A stretch of 64,000 bases of DNA from Chrysogorgia sp. JL179-B06 (Eukaryota > Cnidaria > Anthozoa > Scleralcyonacea > Chrysogorgiidae): NCBI GenBank assembly GCA_035772405.1, contig JAYKKM010000340.1, positions 310,758-374,757 of the forward strand, written 5' to 3'. Positions 1 through 11,751 of this stretch are shown here, one piece after another. The notes beneath the pieces are model-generated. The model was given only the letters and a program-made list of their open reading frames with translations. It did not search any database and had not been told where the DNA came from. Each line of letters starts with the position of its first letter. The first letter of the stretch is position 1. The translations under genes were made by a program, and so were the position numbers.

Positions 1-3000
1 GTACTCGGCTCGTGCTTCTCCCTATACTTCTCTCGTGTTTTTATTACGTCACTCGGGTTTCGATAACGTTATAGAGACACGGGCAAACGTATTCTATTGT
101 TTAAATAATGCACGAGTCAATTCCAAACTTGACCATAGTGTTCTCAGGAGTCCAAAATGTTCCTGCTAAGCAATGCACCGGCAGAGGGGAAGTGACCCAT
201 CAGTTTTACCCTGTGGCTGGAAATTAGCACTATATTTCTTAAAAAAATCAAATACCTGTACCCTGGTCCTTTCTGGGGATTGTGATGTCAAGTTTGGAAT
301 TTACTGATGCATAAAGTCTTAATGCATAGTTCATCAGTAAGTTAAGATGTAAGATCATAAGTATGCTAAATTATAAAAGCCTGTATTTGCACGGTTACAC
401 CAAATAAGGTTACTTGTACAATAGCATTTTTGAAAGCCTCAATATTTTTTTTAAATTGTGTACCAATTACCTTGTATTCATTTGCAATAGTTTATGGAAC
501 AGTATGTTATGTCTATATAATAGCATATTACTTGTAGAATTTCCTGAGTTTACTACAATCCTTGTTTATTTCCCTCATGCCTGAATAGAACTGTTTGCTA
601 TAAGTTAAGAGCTTACTTATAATATATATTATATAAAAAAATAAGAAATCTTCCGTGGCAAGTGATGGAAATCTACACCTTAAAATTCAGGTGTTTCCTT
701 GTACCATACATTTACACAAATCTTCTAGTACGAGAACAAGGCCTGGATTAACTGATTAACACCATACTGGGCCCAGGCCATAAATTTTTTGGAGCACCTG
801 TTTTATGAAAACTCATTTTTAAGGATGTCTGGGACAAACCTTGTACCCAGTCCCAAACACCCTACCAGGTATAGCCTCCCTTCCCCACTAAAGATAGGCA
901 TGGGCTCCAAAAATTTGGAAATGAAATAGCACTATTTTAACAGAATGAAAAACAATTAGAGCTATATTGCTGCAACAAGTCCTACACAATACTATTGCAC
1001 TAATGCAACATGTCACACACACTTATACTACAGCTGAAACAGGTTCAGTTACTGTTGTAACATCAAAGGAGTAAACTGTGTGCTGCCTCTCAACATCATA
1101 CAAAGGGCAGGCACTTCATGTATGCCTAGAGCTGGTTACTTCATGTAAGCCTGTCCCCAACACAACTATAATCCTAACCAAAATTTTGTGTCGGGACACA
1201 AAAATCGGCATACATGAAGTAGTCTCCATACAAGGTTTGACATAAAGGAAACCCACATTGGCAAAATCTGCAAACATTTATATTAATTAAAATCTATAGC
1301 TTCTACTACATGTGTGTAGAAGATCACCAATGTATGGTCAATTATATTGATGACATTCTTCATTTGCCAACTTTATTCCGGTCGTACTTTATACCAGTCG
1401 TACCTTTACCTTCAGTACTGCATAACTGATGAGATCTTGCATTATGATCAGTAGTTACTCACTACTACTTTCACATTGTAACAAAATCCTTCAATTAAAT
1501 CCCAAATTTCCTGAGTTGTTATGTGTCTCACCTATTCACTTTCTATGTGATTTGATCATTGTTTATACCATAGCCATAAAATACTTTTCATTAGTGATAC
1601 ATGTATGCAGTGAGTACCTATTTTTACATACATTTTTTATGTTGACTGATGTGCTCCCGGTGGGGAATTTGTCACTTATTTACTGCCCAGGGGAGGGGAA
1701 ATGGCCCATCAGTTTTACCCCGTGGCCGGGAATTAGCACCATATTTCTTAAAAAAATCACATACCCAGGGGGGAATGGTCAAGTTTGGAATTGACTCATG
1801 CATTACAAACAAACCACTTAATTTGACGTTGACATTACATAGTCAAAAATTTCAACAGGAATGAAACTCCGTCTGGAATTACAAGTCCAAACAACAAATG
1901 GCGCAGCGGATCAGACACATACCCTCAGAGGAAAATGTGAATAAATAAAATATAGATACACAGTAAATATTGCCTGTTAAGAACCTTCCACCTATAAGAA
2001 CCACAGATGAATTTAAGAACTTTGTGCCCCTAAGTGTCAGGAACATGTTTGAGCCTGATATTAGAAATAAGTCATAGGGAGATCACTTAGTTTTGAGACA
2101 AGGAAAAGGGGGATCATTTAGCTATGTCTAGGCAAAAGAGGGGGTGTACAGAATCTCTGGTGAAGTTTTATTGGACAATTGGCACAGGAAAAAATTTAAG
2201 GAAAGGATTCTAATTTTCTTTAATGCTAATAGCGTTTGTACCTGACAATCTGTGGTGTAGCGGTTGCCCCAATGATCTCCAAGAATGCTCTCGCGAAAAG
2301 TTTAAATCCGTGGAGAAACTTGAATGGGAGGGGGTATAATTGTTTTAAGTCCAAATGAGTATAATTTCCTCTGTATATACCCTATACATACTTATATATA
2401 CGACTTGTTTATGTTCTGGTTTCATAACAGCAAAGTTGTGCAACTGATGGCTTTCATTTTCTCTTAAATACTACCCTAAAAATCCAAAATTTTCTGGAGA
2501 AGCATTCCTCAAACCCCCCTACAGGATTGTCTCCCTTTGGCATTGCAGCTCCTTTGCCACTGCTGTCAATAAAAAAAAACACTCAATGGATACACGTACA
2601 TGCATTTTTTAAAAGGTCAATTCAAGCAATTAACCGCCTGTTTCCACTAGCCCAAAGGACATGACGACATGACTGCTTCAAAAGTTAATAGTCAGATATT
2701 CAGGTTCACCTTTGGGTTGGAGAGTTCCTACATCCTGAACATAATTGATAGTTTGACATTTTATTTTTAATAAAATAATTTAAAAAGTGTTTGTCTCGGA
2801 CACTGGCAGTAAATTTAATAAACATGAGCCAACATCACTATTTAGAACAACAACAACATCATATTTTTCATTTACAATATGATTTATAACTTATATGTAG
2901 TCAACATCATGAGCCATTATTAGTCAGCGTAATGTGTTGACTATCTGAGAAGTCATAATACTGCATGTCAGATGTTGTTGAATATATATTTGATTTTATG

Positions 3001-3534
3001 TATCAATTTTGAACTGTATATCTAGTGTATCTTTTTGAGAATTTAATATTTGTTTTAATACGCAAATATCTACTAGACAAACAACGATCACACGAAATAT
3101 TGCAGTCTAACAGGGGGGACACATAGTTAGGGGGATCACATAACACCAGTTCTTGTCAAAAGAAAATCCTCCTACCCCCGATGATAAATAATGAGTAGTC
3201 CGTTAGTTTAAATATATACTGTAGAAAAATGTTAAATATTGTCAATATTATATTGCAATATTATATTGCAATTATTTATTTAAAATAATTTGTGATCGCT
3301 GATTGGCTAACAGCCAACGGTGAAATTGTCATATCAACTCATTGCCCTACCAAATATGGAGTTGTGACATCAATGGTGCAATATGACAAAAGATTATTGC
3401 ACGATTGACGTGACCTGGTGCAATATGAAAAACTAATATTGCACGCTATGACGTTTTTCCAACGATGCAGTTGTCAAATAGTTGATAAAGTTAATCTTTT
3501 AAATAAATAATAAAACAATTATTATTATAAACCG
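1..3534. other. host non-coding DNA with a dispersed duplicated repeat
   Basis: AT-rich DNA with no coding region I can support; the short open frames lack family similarity. A repeat of about 150 bases occurs twice in the same orientation, near 170-310 and 1660-1805. Both copies share a run around CCCATCAGTTTTACCC, then ATTTCTTAAAAAAATCA and TCAAGTTTGGAATT. This marks an old dispersed element. A weak tRNA-like stretch lies near 2250-2315 (TGGTGTAGCGGTTGCC followed by AGTTTAAATCC) and could be a decayed SINE head. Confidence 0.5.
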
Positions 3535-3638
3535 TCTCACAATGGTGTTTATATTTCAAGTCCTCACAACAAACGATGGAAGAAATTACCCTGGAACTCT
3601 TGCAGGAAAATGTCAAGAATTACAACAATGGGAGAATC

Positions 3639-3669
<31 letters not shown>

Positions 3670-3690
3670 GTAGTCTCACAAGGAAAGTAC
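3535..3690. repeat. degenerate 193-bp satellite relative with (GACA)n
   Basis: This stretch reads like a diverged monomer of the satellite seen at 25559-35290: TGGTGTTTATATTTC, AAGTCCTCACAACAAA, a GAAATTAC stretch, then a short pure CAGA run at about 3638-3668. It shows that the family exists outside the homogeneous array. The downstream part is cut by the MITE starting at 3710. Confidence 0.6.
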
Positions 3691-3709
3691 GAGTGGCGTT
3701 TGCTGTTAA

Positions 3710-4218
3710 AGGGAAATGGCAATAAAAATTTTCTTTGTCTCATTTGAAAGAACATTTAAAATAATATATGAAGACCTTTTAAAATTTCCCCGTAACTTCC
3801 TTAATTTTTGAAATATCTGTGAACAAAAATATCTGCAATCCGCCATCTTGTTTTATAATTAGATCTAATTAAGTGACGTCAAAACCAGGGAAAACATTCT
3901 AAAAGTTGTAAATAATTGTTAAAATATCAGTGGAATGCGTTCAAATAGATTGCTAGTTCACTTAAAAGTATACAACACCCAAAACAACTACGATTTAGCA
4001 TCTATAATGACTCGATAATTGCTGATATAAAAAACATTTCTACCCTGGTTGTGACGTCACGCATATCCAAGGAGGCGGAATGTTCAATGTTCTTTGTTAA
4101 AAAGAAGTGAAATATTTACAGAACCAAGAACGATATGGAAAATCTGTAAAAGGTCTTCATATATAATTTTAAAAGTTCTTTCAAATAAGATAAACTTAAT
4201 TTTTATTGCTATTTCCCT
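3710..4218. mobile_element. piggyBac-like MITE with TTAA target duplication
   Basis: Terminal inverted repeats begin AGGGAAATGGCAATAAAAAT at the left and end with the near-perfect complement ATTTTTATTGCTATTTCCCT at the right. Similarity between the arms continues for about 75 bases, including AAAGAAC and ATATGAAGACCTTTT and their complements. TTAA flanks both ends (3706-3709 and 4219-4222), the piggyBac signature. The interior has no transposase, so this is a non-autonomous element. It is inserted next to a degenerate GACA satellite monomer. Confidence 0.75.
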
Positions 4219-4237
4219 TTAAAGCGCTGCCTCTCAT

Positions 4238-4325
4238 CAATAGTTAAACCAGGTTGGACGAGGTTGGCTTAGTCCTTGGATGGGTGACCATCTGGGAATC
4301 GCCCCATTGTCGAGCAACTAGTCCT
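4238..4325 (+). repeat. 5S rRNA-like SINE fragment
   Basis: The stretch GGCTTAGTCCTTGGATGGGT followed by GACCATCTGGGAAT closely resembles the internal-promoter box C part of eukaryotic 5S rRNA (AGTACTTGGATGGGTGACC). The 5' half of a 5S gene is not present. A second copy with the same box and the same trailing TCGAGC lies at about 39910-40055, so this is a SINE family using 5S-derived sequence, not a functional 5S gene. Confidence 0.55.
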
Positions 4326-4469
4326 TGGGACAAAATTAAAATAAACCAATCACATAACGTTATTTTATTTTCCTTTTCTGACATGTCCCCTCGTGTGTCC
4401 TCGACAAGGGAAATGTCGCCGCGACATGCCCACGCGATTTGTCGCCAAGCTCAAAAATTTGTGTTTCTA

Positions 4470-6670
4470 ATATTTATATAGATCCTCACAACAAATGACA
4501 CAAGGGATGACAAACGAACTCTCGCAGGGAAATATGAAGAAAATCAAAAATGGAAAACAACGTCGCCCCAACAAAAGACGCAAGAGATTCATACAAACCT
4601 CGGCGGTAAAATGTGAAGAATTTAAAAATAAGAAACAACGAAACAGACAGACACGAAAATATACAGAAGTATAAACGCAACACATCCTTACCGAAACAGT
4701 TTCATATTGGTGTTTCCGATACAAATCCAGACAACAAATCACGCAAGAGATTATTATAAAGTGGCTTCGGTGGCCAAGGAGTTCGAGCGTCAGCTTCCCA
4801 TCACTGTGTTCGCGTGTGATACTTGGTGAGCACAAATACTTGGCTTCGAAAATACGACCACACGTGGGAAGAGTTCGTCAACTCTCAGCCGAACGTCGTG
4901 GGTTTTCTCCGGCCAGTCCGGTTTCCCCTCACTGGAAAAGTTGCCATGGGTTAGCAAATAGAAACTAGGAAAGTAAAATAACACAGTTATTGTAAAGATA
5001 AATATTAATAAGTAATAATAAGGTTAAGTAATAATTTTCTTCGATCTTTATTCTTTAATGATAATTCTCCTTAAACTTTATATAAACCTTTTTGAACTGA
5101 TTATATGTAAATAGATTAACAAATAACTTCCACTAGAGGTATTATTTAAAAAGCCTTTTAGGTTTCTATAGTAGCTAGGCCCCTAACCCAAAAAATGAAT
5201 AATTCTCATAATGTAAATAGTTCAAATGCATGGCGAAAAATAAATAATAAAAAAGTGCTAGGTAGTATAGCATAATACTTAATGTAATCAGCAACTAAAA
5301 AGTTGCGACGGGGTGTGAGTTAAATAATAAATGTATCCACATAAATGCTCGTAGAAAAATTTCAATAAATTACAAAATGGAAAACAGCGAGACAGACACA
5401 ACAAATATAAAATAAAGTAAACGTATGGCGTCTTCAACGACACAGTCTCACACCCGTGTTTACAATACAAGTAATTCTTCACTTAATAGAAGATTAGCTA
5501 CAATATAATATACCTCAACTATATATTGTCCAATCAAAGAGCTACATTGTACCACGTGACCAGTCAATTTAAACTCGAATTTCCCGTTTTAACCTCGAAT
5601 TCCCCGCTGATGACGTCATCAGAGGGTAATTCGAGTTCGAATACCCCGCTCGTACCCAGTACTCGCGCGTAAACCAAGACGATTGGTAGAACCATTTATA
5701 GACCCTCCGCTCGGGGAATTCGTCGAAACATCATTACCCCTCGGAATGATATATCCCTCGGGTAATATTTCGTCGAATTCCCCGAGCGGAGGGTCTATAA
5801 ATGATAAGTATAACCCATTCAATCTAGCGATAATCATCAACTTTTTTATTATATAACCTGACGCAAACACAGTTTGTTTGAAGAAATTTATAAAATGGGA
5901 ATCAACAAAACAGACAAACAGACACAAAAAAGATAAAATACAAAGCGATTATGATAATGTAAAACATCCTCGAAGAAACAGTTTCACATTGGTGTTTTTA
6001 ATACAAGTCCCCACAACACGAGACGCAAGACATTACACACAAACCTCAGCAGTAAAATGTGATGAAATTAAAAAATAAGAAACGATGAAACAGACACAAC
6101 AAATATAAAACACAGAGGTATAAGTATAGCGTCTTCAATGACGCGGTTCCATGTATGCCCGTGTTTCCAATACAAGTAATTATTCACTTAATAGAAGACT
6201 ATAGTTACAATATCATCCACTTAATCTTGCTATAATCACAGTTTGTTTGGGAGTAATTGAAAGTACTTACTGGGCACGTAAGCCCTCTTCTAAGGCCAAT
6301 TTACACGATACAACTTGTCGTATACAATTGAATATTATTGACTTCGTAATTGACTTGTCGTATTTAAGTTCCCGCAACAAATGACGCAAGAAATTACACA
6401 CGAAACCTCGCAAGAAAACGTGAAGAAATTTATAAAATGCGAATCAACAAAACAGACAGACAAAGATTAAATACAGAAGTATAACATAAGGCATCTTTAA
6501 CGAAACAGTTTCGCATTCGTGTTTCCTTGTTTCCAACACAAGTCCCAAAGGAAATCACGCAAGAGATTACATAGGTACCCTCGCACGAAAATATGAAGAA
6601 ATTTAATGAATAGGAAACAACAAAACAGACAGACGACAGATAGACACAAAAAATATAAAATCAAAATGGG
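4470..6670. repeat. cluster of degenerate 193-bp satellite relatives
   Basis: Several diverged monomers recur near 4480-4650, 5290-5480, 5880-6200 and 6370-6660. They carry recognisable pieces of the satellite: AAGTCCCCACAACA, CGCAAGAGATTAC, GAAATTTATAAAATGGGAA, AACAGACAGACA and a GTTTCACATTGGTGTTT block. They are less similar to each other than the monomers at 25559-35290 and look like older copies at the array margin. Non-repeat DNA between them holds no coding region I can support. Confidence 0.6.
5693..5803. repeat. hairpin-forming inverted repeat
   Basis: A left arm starting CATTTATAGACCCTCCGCTC and continuing GGGGAATTCGTCGAAA is repeated as its complement ending GGGTCTATAAATG, with one visible mismatch in the first 36 bases and about 40 bases between the arms. 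The surrounding DNA (5580-5660) holds more GAATTCCCCG and TCGAATTAC elements. It is probably the core of a small MITE, but I could not define a target duplication. Confidence 0.6.
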
Positions 6671-6954
6671 ATAGTGTACATCAGTGGCAGTACTACCGGT
6701 GTGAAAATGGTGCACCGCATCGGGGCCCATGAGCCGAGGGAGCCCATCCAGCAAACTGCCTCTTTATTAATGGTGCTATTAATAATAATATTTTCTTAAA
6801 AATAATGGATAGACTACAAAAAAAGTGATTTGTGTTCTTTAAATGTTATTCAAAAGTGCTCCCAAAATGCAGCGAAATACCATTTCAGAACCCCTAAATT
6901 CAAACATTTTCGGTGGAAAATCCCCCGGGCACCCACGTAGTGCCACCACCGGTG

Positions 6955-7464
6955 TACATGTAAGGCATCTTTCCCGAAATAGTTATATATTGGTGTTTCT
7001 AAAACAAGTCCCCACAACAAATCACGCAAGAGATTACACACGCACCCTTCAAGGAAACTATGAAGAAATTTAAAGAATGGGAAACAACGAGACAAAGGGA
7101 CAGACAGACAACATATTGACAAGCACAAAAGAATACAGAGGTACAGTATAATGTAAGGCATCTTTCCCGAAACAGTTACATATTGGTGTTTCTAAAACAA
7201 GTCCCCACAACAAATCACGCAAGAGATTATACACGCACCCTTCAAGGAAACTATGAAGAAATTTAAAGAATGGGAAACAACGAGACAAAGGGACAGACAG
7301 ACCACATATTGACAAGCACAAAAGAATACAGAGGTACAGTATAATGTAAGGCATCTTTCCCGAAATAGTTACATATTGGTGTTTCTAAACAAGTCCCCAC
7401 AACAAATCACGCAAGAGATTACACACGCACCCTTGAAGGAAACTATGAAGAAATTTAAAGAATG
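6955..7464. repeat. 193-bp satellite, left flank of the Maverick
   Basis: Two and a half tandem monomers in the same phase as the array at 25559-35290. Each contains GTAAGGCATCTTTCCCGAAA, ACATATTGGTGTTTCTAAAA, CAAGTCCCCACAACAAATCA, GAAACTATGAAGAAATTTAA and GGGACAGACAGAC. The last monomer is interrupted at ...AATGGGAAAC by the Maverick and resumes immediately after it, showing that a single monomer was the insertion target. Confidence 0.9.
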
Positions 7465-7470
7465 GGAAAC
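7465..7470. repeat. 6-bp target site duplication, left copy
   Basis: GGAAAC directly precedes the left terminus AGTAGTATAG and is repeated at 25559-25564 directly after the right terminus. Six-base duplications are typical of Maverick/Polinton integration. Removing the element and one copy restores the uninterrupted satellite monomer (GAATGGGAAACAACGAGAC). Confidence 0.95.
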
Positions 7471-7747
7471 AGTAGTATAGTAACTAGGGCTTCGGGCTCA
7501 GTCAACGCCAACCGTGATATAAACGCCAAAACATCACCAAATTTGTGTCGAGCCACAATTCAACAATGTTTTGGTACTCACGTTTTATAATCGACGTTGG
7601 TGAGCTCACAGCGTCAGTCTCTGTGCTATTATGGTGATCGTTAGTCAATCTAAACACCCCTCCCACGTTTTCTACTAAGTTGATGCCAAATATTAAAAAA
7701 ATCACGACTTTCGCTAAACTTTACGCTACTTTAGCCATTTTTTAGGT

Positions 7748-7984
7748 GCGTTTCAACATTTTCACAAATTTGTCGAATCGCATTTAAAAAAATAGTCGTT
7801 TCAACATTTTCACAAATTTGTCAAATCACATTTAAAAAAAATAGAGAGCGTCGTTTCAAAATTCTCACAAATTACATTTAGGAAAAAATAGAAAGTGTCA
7901 TTTCAACATTTTCGCGTGTTAAAAAAATAAAATGTGGTACGAGCTCACTCCCACATATTAAAAAATAGAGAGTGTTATTTCAAC
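7748..7984. repeat. degenerate ~50-bp subrepeats inside the left TIR
   Basis: Four to five successive units share GTTTCAACATTTTCACAAAT, then a CATTT box, an A-run and ATAGAGAGYGT. Units diverge towards the inner side. The same block is present, mirrored, at about 25045-25281. Iterated AT-rich units near transposon or viral termini often bind replication or transposition proteins, but function here is inference. Confidence 0.7.
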
Positions 7985-8025
7985 CGACGCGTTCTGCTGT
8001 TGTCTCAATTCACGCGCGAAAAAAA

Positions 8026-8050
8026 ACCACTAGATTTTGACTCTAGTGGT
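8026..8050. promoter_or_regulatory. 9-bp perfect stem-loop in left TIR
   Basis: ACCACTAGA - seven-base loop TTTTGAC - TCTAGTGGT, preceded by an A-tract of eight or more bases. The mirrored copy is at 24979-25003. It lies 86 bases beyond the stop codon of the polymerase gene, so it could serve as a 3'-end signal or as a protein-binding site at the terminus. Confidence 0.55.
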
Positions 8051-8135
8051 GATGTTTTATCCAAGTGGATAGCGAAATGGCGCTCTTTTGATTGGCTAAC
8101 AACGTTAACTAACAAATAGCCAGTCGTTTTGCGAA

Positions 8136-11100
8136 TTAGTCCGTTTGCTCACTGTTTTCAGTGGTGTCTCTCACTACAATGTTTTTGTGACCATACGCAT
8201 AGGAGTCAATACCATTTTCTAAAAGGTATCGTTTATCATCAAAACAGGACAACGACACTTTATTAATTTCGTAACTACCGAGCTGATGTTTGACACTTCT
8301 AATGGTCTTCATTGTGTGTCGCAACTGTTTCTGCTCAAGTAACACGCTTTTGTAATCTTCATGTCTGATTACCTTTTTAATTATATTTTTTCTAATACCT
8401 TTAGCGGTTTTCCCACCACCCCCACCCTCTTTCAAATAGCTGTACATTTTACTGCGCAACCCAACGAACTCAATAATTGGCGTTCCAGCGCACTCGTCTT
8501 TCATCTTCCCAATAACTTTCTTATTCTCCTTAAAAGCGAATGGGTTGTCTGCAGGGTAATCACTATTATCAAACTTTTCGCGTTCCATCATGAAGTCGGA
8601 GTAAACGTCATCAGTTTTGATTGTGTACAGCAGACTGTCAGTGTCAGTGAAGTGCAATCTGCAGGTGTCGCTAGAGTACTTTTTCATGATATAATTATAG
8701 TGAAAATCATACATCAGCGTTTTACTCAAGTCTAGTATGCACATACCCACATATGCGGGTCTATTTAATGTCAGCGTTTCTTTAACTTTATGGACAGCAA
8801 CTAAGTTCTCGCTAAATATTTTGAAAGATACAAACGTCGGCTTCGAGACAAGCTTTTTAAATTTCCTCCCAGTGGTCACTAATCTTACGTCCACACGCTT
8901 CCTCAAGTTTTCCATTGTTTTTCCAAACACACTGTTGTTCATTAACTTGAAGAAGTCCTTCTCAAAAGCGTTCTTAGCCGCAGTTCTTTTGACTGTGTTA
9001 AAGTCGATGTACTTGCCCAACCACTTGGACTGATCAAATTGTAGGACCCTATGCACCTTTTTGATTTTTAGTCCAAGGTCCGTGTACAACTGCAGATTTC
9101 CATAGTGACACACATACTTTTTTTTGTCCATCAAATTAGTCACCAACTTCTTCACGCCGCCAACACTCACGTTAAACTTATTTTTGATTTTTGTGCAGTA
9201 CTCCGACAACATGTCAACAGTTATCTCCATCTTCTCAGGAGCCACCGGGTAATCGTTGTGTAGGTCATGCAAATGGTCTGGATACTCCAAGTCAACTTCA
9301 AGCAGCAGACCCTTTTTACTGTCGTTGTGATAGTCGCGTAGATTAACCTTTTCTATTTCTTTCTCAGTCAACCATTTAAAACCACCCGTAGGTAGACTTT
9401 GGCTCATTGCCCATCCGTACAAATTGTTGGCATCAAGGTACATCAAATACTTCGACTCTTGCGTTTTATCATACCCCTCCATGTACTTATTGTTCGCCAC
9501 GCCATGTCTGTTGCATATGTAGCTCACACCACCACGCATACCCATTTCTACGAACTGGAACATGTCAATGTCAGACAATAATTCGAGTTCCACTCCAGTC
9601 ATCTTTAACATGGCATCCCAAGCCAATCCAGGCGATGTGAAATAGTGACACGGGTCTAGTTTGTACTCGCGATGGCATGTCTTTCTAAAGTTCTCAAAAA
9701 CATCGGCGAGCAAGAGCACATCGCTTTTCAAATACAGGTCGTGGTACCCACCCATACTTTCGACGTCGAAGTAGTCCCACACATCGCAAGCGCGTTCGTG
9801 CATTTCTTCCGTAATATCTTCATCGTTCAGAATACTGTAGAAGTCCTTTCTGGAGGGTAGCTCGCGTTCATCGAATTTTTCAAAGGAGTCCATATAGTCA
9901 TAGGGGTAGACTCCCTTTCTTGTCATAAGTGCCAACCCGTCGTCACGAAACACTTCTGACGTGTATTTGAAAGCGTCTCTTGGTAGGTTCTTCACCAAGT
10001 TGTCTAGACTCGAACCCATGAACTGAAAGCTGTCCAAGAATACCAAGTTTTTTCCAAGCATGAACGCCATGTACTTCTCCATGTTGTTCGGTATCACGTT
10101 TATGTCTTGACCAAACTTGCCAATCTCCTGCATAATGAAATGGCTATCGTAGCCACGTAAGTTATGAAAGATCACAGGGATTTTGTCAGTCAACTTAAAG
10201 TTTACATTACAGTCACGATGTGCAGACCCTCTGTACTTACCTGACACATGACAGTGGTCTCTCACTCTAACGTCAGCGCTGGTGTACTCAACGTTACAAA
10301 TATGACAACTCTTGACTTCGTCGAAATTCTTCTTATCGTCGTCAGTCAGCACCATTTCTTTATTAAAGTGACTCTCAGATGTTTCTTTACAATATTCAAC
10401 AATTTCTAACATCTCCCCAATGAACTTGTTAACTGCGTTTTCACCGCGATACACTTTTACTGGCTTACTGTACTCGTTGTCGTAGCAACAAACTAATTTG
10501 TACCCATAACCGCAGTCAACGTGCCTCTGGTAGGCGTTTGTGTAGCTACACTTGCTTGATGGTGTCGCTGTGTGCACCTTCTGTGTGATAGCCTCGAAGT
10601 CTGCGTACACCACAAATGGTACGTTTAGCTGTCTACTAAAATTCTCGTATTTCACTTTCGCACCTTTTTGCGGCATTTTAATAGCTTGCTTCCCATTGAT
10701 GACCAAACATACTTCAACATGACTTTCAAGCACGTCCGCTCGGGTAAAACACTGCAGGCAATACCTGCAAAAGTGCTTTCTCGCCTTATACTTTGTCTGA
10801 CGGTACATGAATTTGTTAAAATCGCGAATGTACACATAATGCTTGTTGCCTACGTCATTAGTTATCAACAATAGGTCCATATGGTCAGGATACGCTTCCT
10901 TAGAAACGTACACAGGGAATGGCTGCAAATTTTCATACCCAAAAACGTTTATGCTAATATCGTTCGCCTTTTCGATCTTGTTGTAGTCTTTGAGTGTGAC
11001 TGGGAAGTCGATTCCGTCATAATTCAGCTTACTGACATGTCTGACGTATTTTGACGTTCTGTCAGAGTTTTTTCCAACAGGAAACTTATGCGCAAGGTGA

Positions 11101-11741
11101 CACCATCTAAAACACTCGTTGTCATCATCGTTATTTACGTTTATCAGACCCTTCATACTATTACGCAGCTCCTTTGGCAACGCAATGTAGCTACTCCCAT
11201 GCAAAGGTCTGTAAATAGCGACATTGACGTAGTGCGCATCTATTTTGTCGATAGTCCATCCAGACCCCTCAGATAGCCACCCAGCTATCCGCGTCAAAAT
11301 CTGCTCCGACCCACGATTGGCGACACCCTCGATGTCGTGGTTATTAATGACGACAAACGTTTCGCTGTTAAAGTAGGCGGTTTTGTATGTGGTCTTATCA
11401 AGTTCTAAAACTTTCTCAAAAGTGACCTTGACTGTCTCTACCACTTTCATTCCGTTGGTCTCACCTAATTCACGTCTCAAAAGGTTAGTGACAGCGCTTC
11501 TACTACCACTTACCTGATTGATGTCTCTGTCATCAATTACTTCGACTCCATAGGACCTTGTGAACCCTCTCAGTGCTCGATCCAACAGATGTGTTGACGG
11601 TGTGAGGTCTTCGACTAGTGTTTCTTGGTCTCCAAAAAAGCCGTGAACGTTGGTCGCTTCATCTGTTAGTGAATTGACAACGGCTGCACTCGTCTTATGC
11701 GCCCGTCTTTTTTTCGGCGGGTTTCTCACAGTCCGACTCAT
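8136..11741 (-). CDS. polB: protein-primed family B DNA polymerase
   Basis: Replicates the element from its ends using a protein primer, as in adenovirus and phi29-type systems. All expected motifs are visible in the 1201 residues. The exonuclease part has ExoI YADFEA (D381, E383), ExoII HNLRGYD (N527, D532) and ExoIII YLKSD (Y670, D674). The polymerase part has motif A YLDANNLYG (D770), motif B KLMNNSVFGKTMENL (932-946), motif C DTDS (D1033, D1035) and the KxY-type SKMYSY (1097-1102). Two metal-binding insertions stand out: a C2H2-like finger at 325-346 and an endonuclease VII-like CxxC...HCH...HxxC cluster at 479-511, between ExoI and ExoII. Length fits Maverick polymerases. It ends 37 bases from the left TIR and starts 10 bases from the next leftward gene. 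A KKRR cluster at 10-13 may be a nuclear localisation signal. No broken or missing catalytic residue. Confidence 0.97.
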   Translation of the reverse strand: MSRTVRNPPKKRRAHKTSAAVVNSLTDEATNVHGFFGDQETLVEDLTPSTHLLDRALRGFTRSYGVEVIDDRDINQVSGSRSAVTNLLRRELGETNGMKVVETVKVTFEKVLELDKTTYKTAYFNSETFVVINNHDIEGVANRGSEQILTRIAGWLSEGSGWTIDKIDAHYVNVAIYRPLHGSSYIALPKELRNSMKGLINVNNDDDNECFRWCHLAHKFPVGKNSDRTSKYVRHVSKLNYDGIDFPVTLKDYNKIEKANDISINVFGYENLQPFPVYVSKEAYPDHMDLLLITNDVGNKHYVYIRDFNKFMYRQTKYKARKHFCRYCLQCFTRADVLESHVEVCLVINGKQAIKMPQKGAKVKYENFSRQLNVPFVVYADFEAITQKVHTATPSSKCSYTNAYQRHVDCGYGYKLVCCYDNEYSKPVKVYRGENAVNKFIGEMLEIVEYCKETSESHFNKEMVLTDDDKKNFDEVKSCHICNVEYTSADVRVRDHCHVSGKYRGSAHRDCNVNFKLTDKIPVIFHNLRGYDSHFIMQEIGKFGQDINVIPNNMEKYMAFMLGKNLVFLDSFQFMGSSLDNLVKNLPRDAFKYTSEVFRDDGLALMTRKGVYPYDYMDSFEKFDERELPSRKDFYSILNDEDITEEMHERACDVWDYFDVESMGGYHDLYLKSDVLLLADVFENFRKTCHREYKLDPCHYFTSPGLAWDAMLKMTGVELELLSDIDMFQFVEMGMRGGVSYICNRHGVANNKYMEGYDKTQESKYLMYLDANNLYGWAMSQSLPTGGFKWLTEKEIEKVNLRDYHNDSKKGLLLEVDLEYPDHLHDLHNDYPVAPEKMEITVDMLSEYCTKIKNKFNVSVGGVKKLVTNLMDKKKYVCHYGNLQLYTDLGLKIKKVHRVLQFDQSKWLGKYIDFNTVKRTAAKNAFEKDFFKLMNNSVFGKTMENLRKRVDVRLVTTGRKFKKLVSKPTFVSFKIFSENLVAVHKVKETLTLNRPAYVGMCILDLSKTLMYDFHYNYIMKKYSSDTCRLHFTDTDSLLYTIKTDDVYSDFMMEREKFDNSDYPADNPFAFKENKKVIGKMKDECAGTPIIEFVGLRSKMYSYLKEGGGGGKTAKGIRKNIIKKVIRHEDYKSVLLEQKQLRHTMKTIRSVKHQLGSYEINKVSLSCFDDKRYLLENGIDSYAYGHKNIVVRDTTENSEQTD

Positions 11742-11751
11742 TGGCTTATAC

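Larger units (their letters stand above)
7471..8098 (+). repeat. left terminal inverted repeat of the Maverick
   Basis: Starts AGTAGTATAGTAACTAGGGC and is the complement of 24931-25558; every stretch I compared is identical. It carries a 9-bp hairpin (8026-8050), a block of degenerate subrepeats (7748-7984) and an open frame of 67 codons (7502-7705, minus) that also exists in the other copy. That frame has no recognised motif and I do not call it a gene. The inner end lies 37 bases from the polymerase stop codon. In protein-primed replication the terminal repeats act as origins; this is family knowledge, not visible here. Confidence 0.95.

Noticed and set aside
1429..1864. Two overlapping frames near the left end
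   Set aside because: They run through a dispersed non-coding repeat also present at 170-310 and show no protein-like features.
4238..4325. Functional 5S rRNA gene
   Set aside because: Only the 3' promoter part resembles 5S; the 5' half is missing and a second diverged copy has the same truncation.
7502..7705. 67-codon open frame present in both terminal repeats (also 25324-25527)
   Set aside because: It exists twice only because the repeats are identical; there is no motif, and it reads outward to the element end. Other copies would be needed to show selection.
7934..8119. 61-codon frame at the inner edge of the left TIR and its longer counterpart at 24775-25095
   Set aside because: The two share only the TIR-encoded part and diverge where the TIR ends; the right one lies antisense to a better gene.
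8361..9033. Plus-strand frames opposite the DNA polymerase
   Set aside because: They are antisense to a protein whose catalytic motifs are fully recognised.
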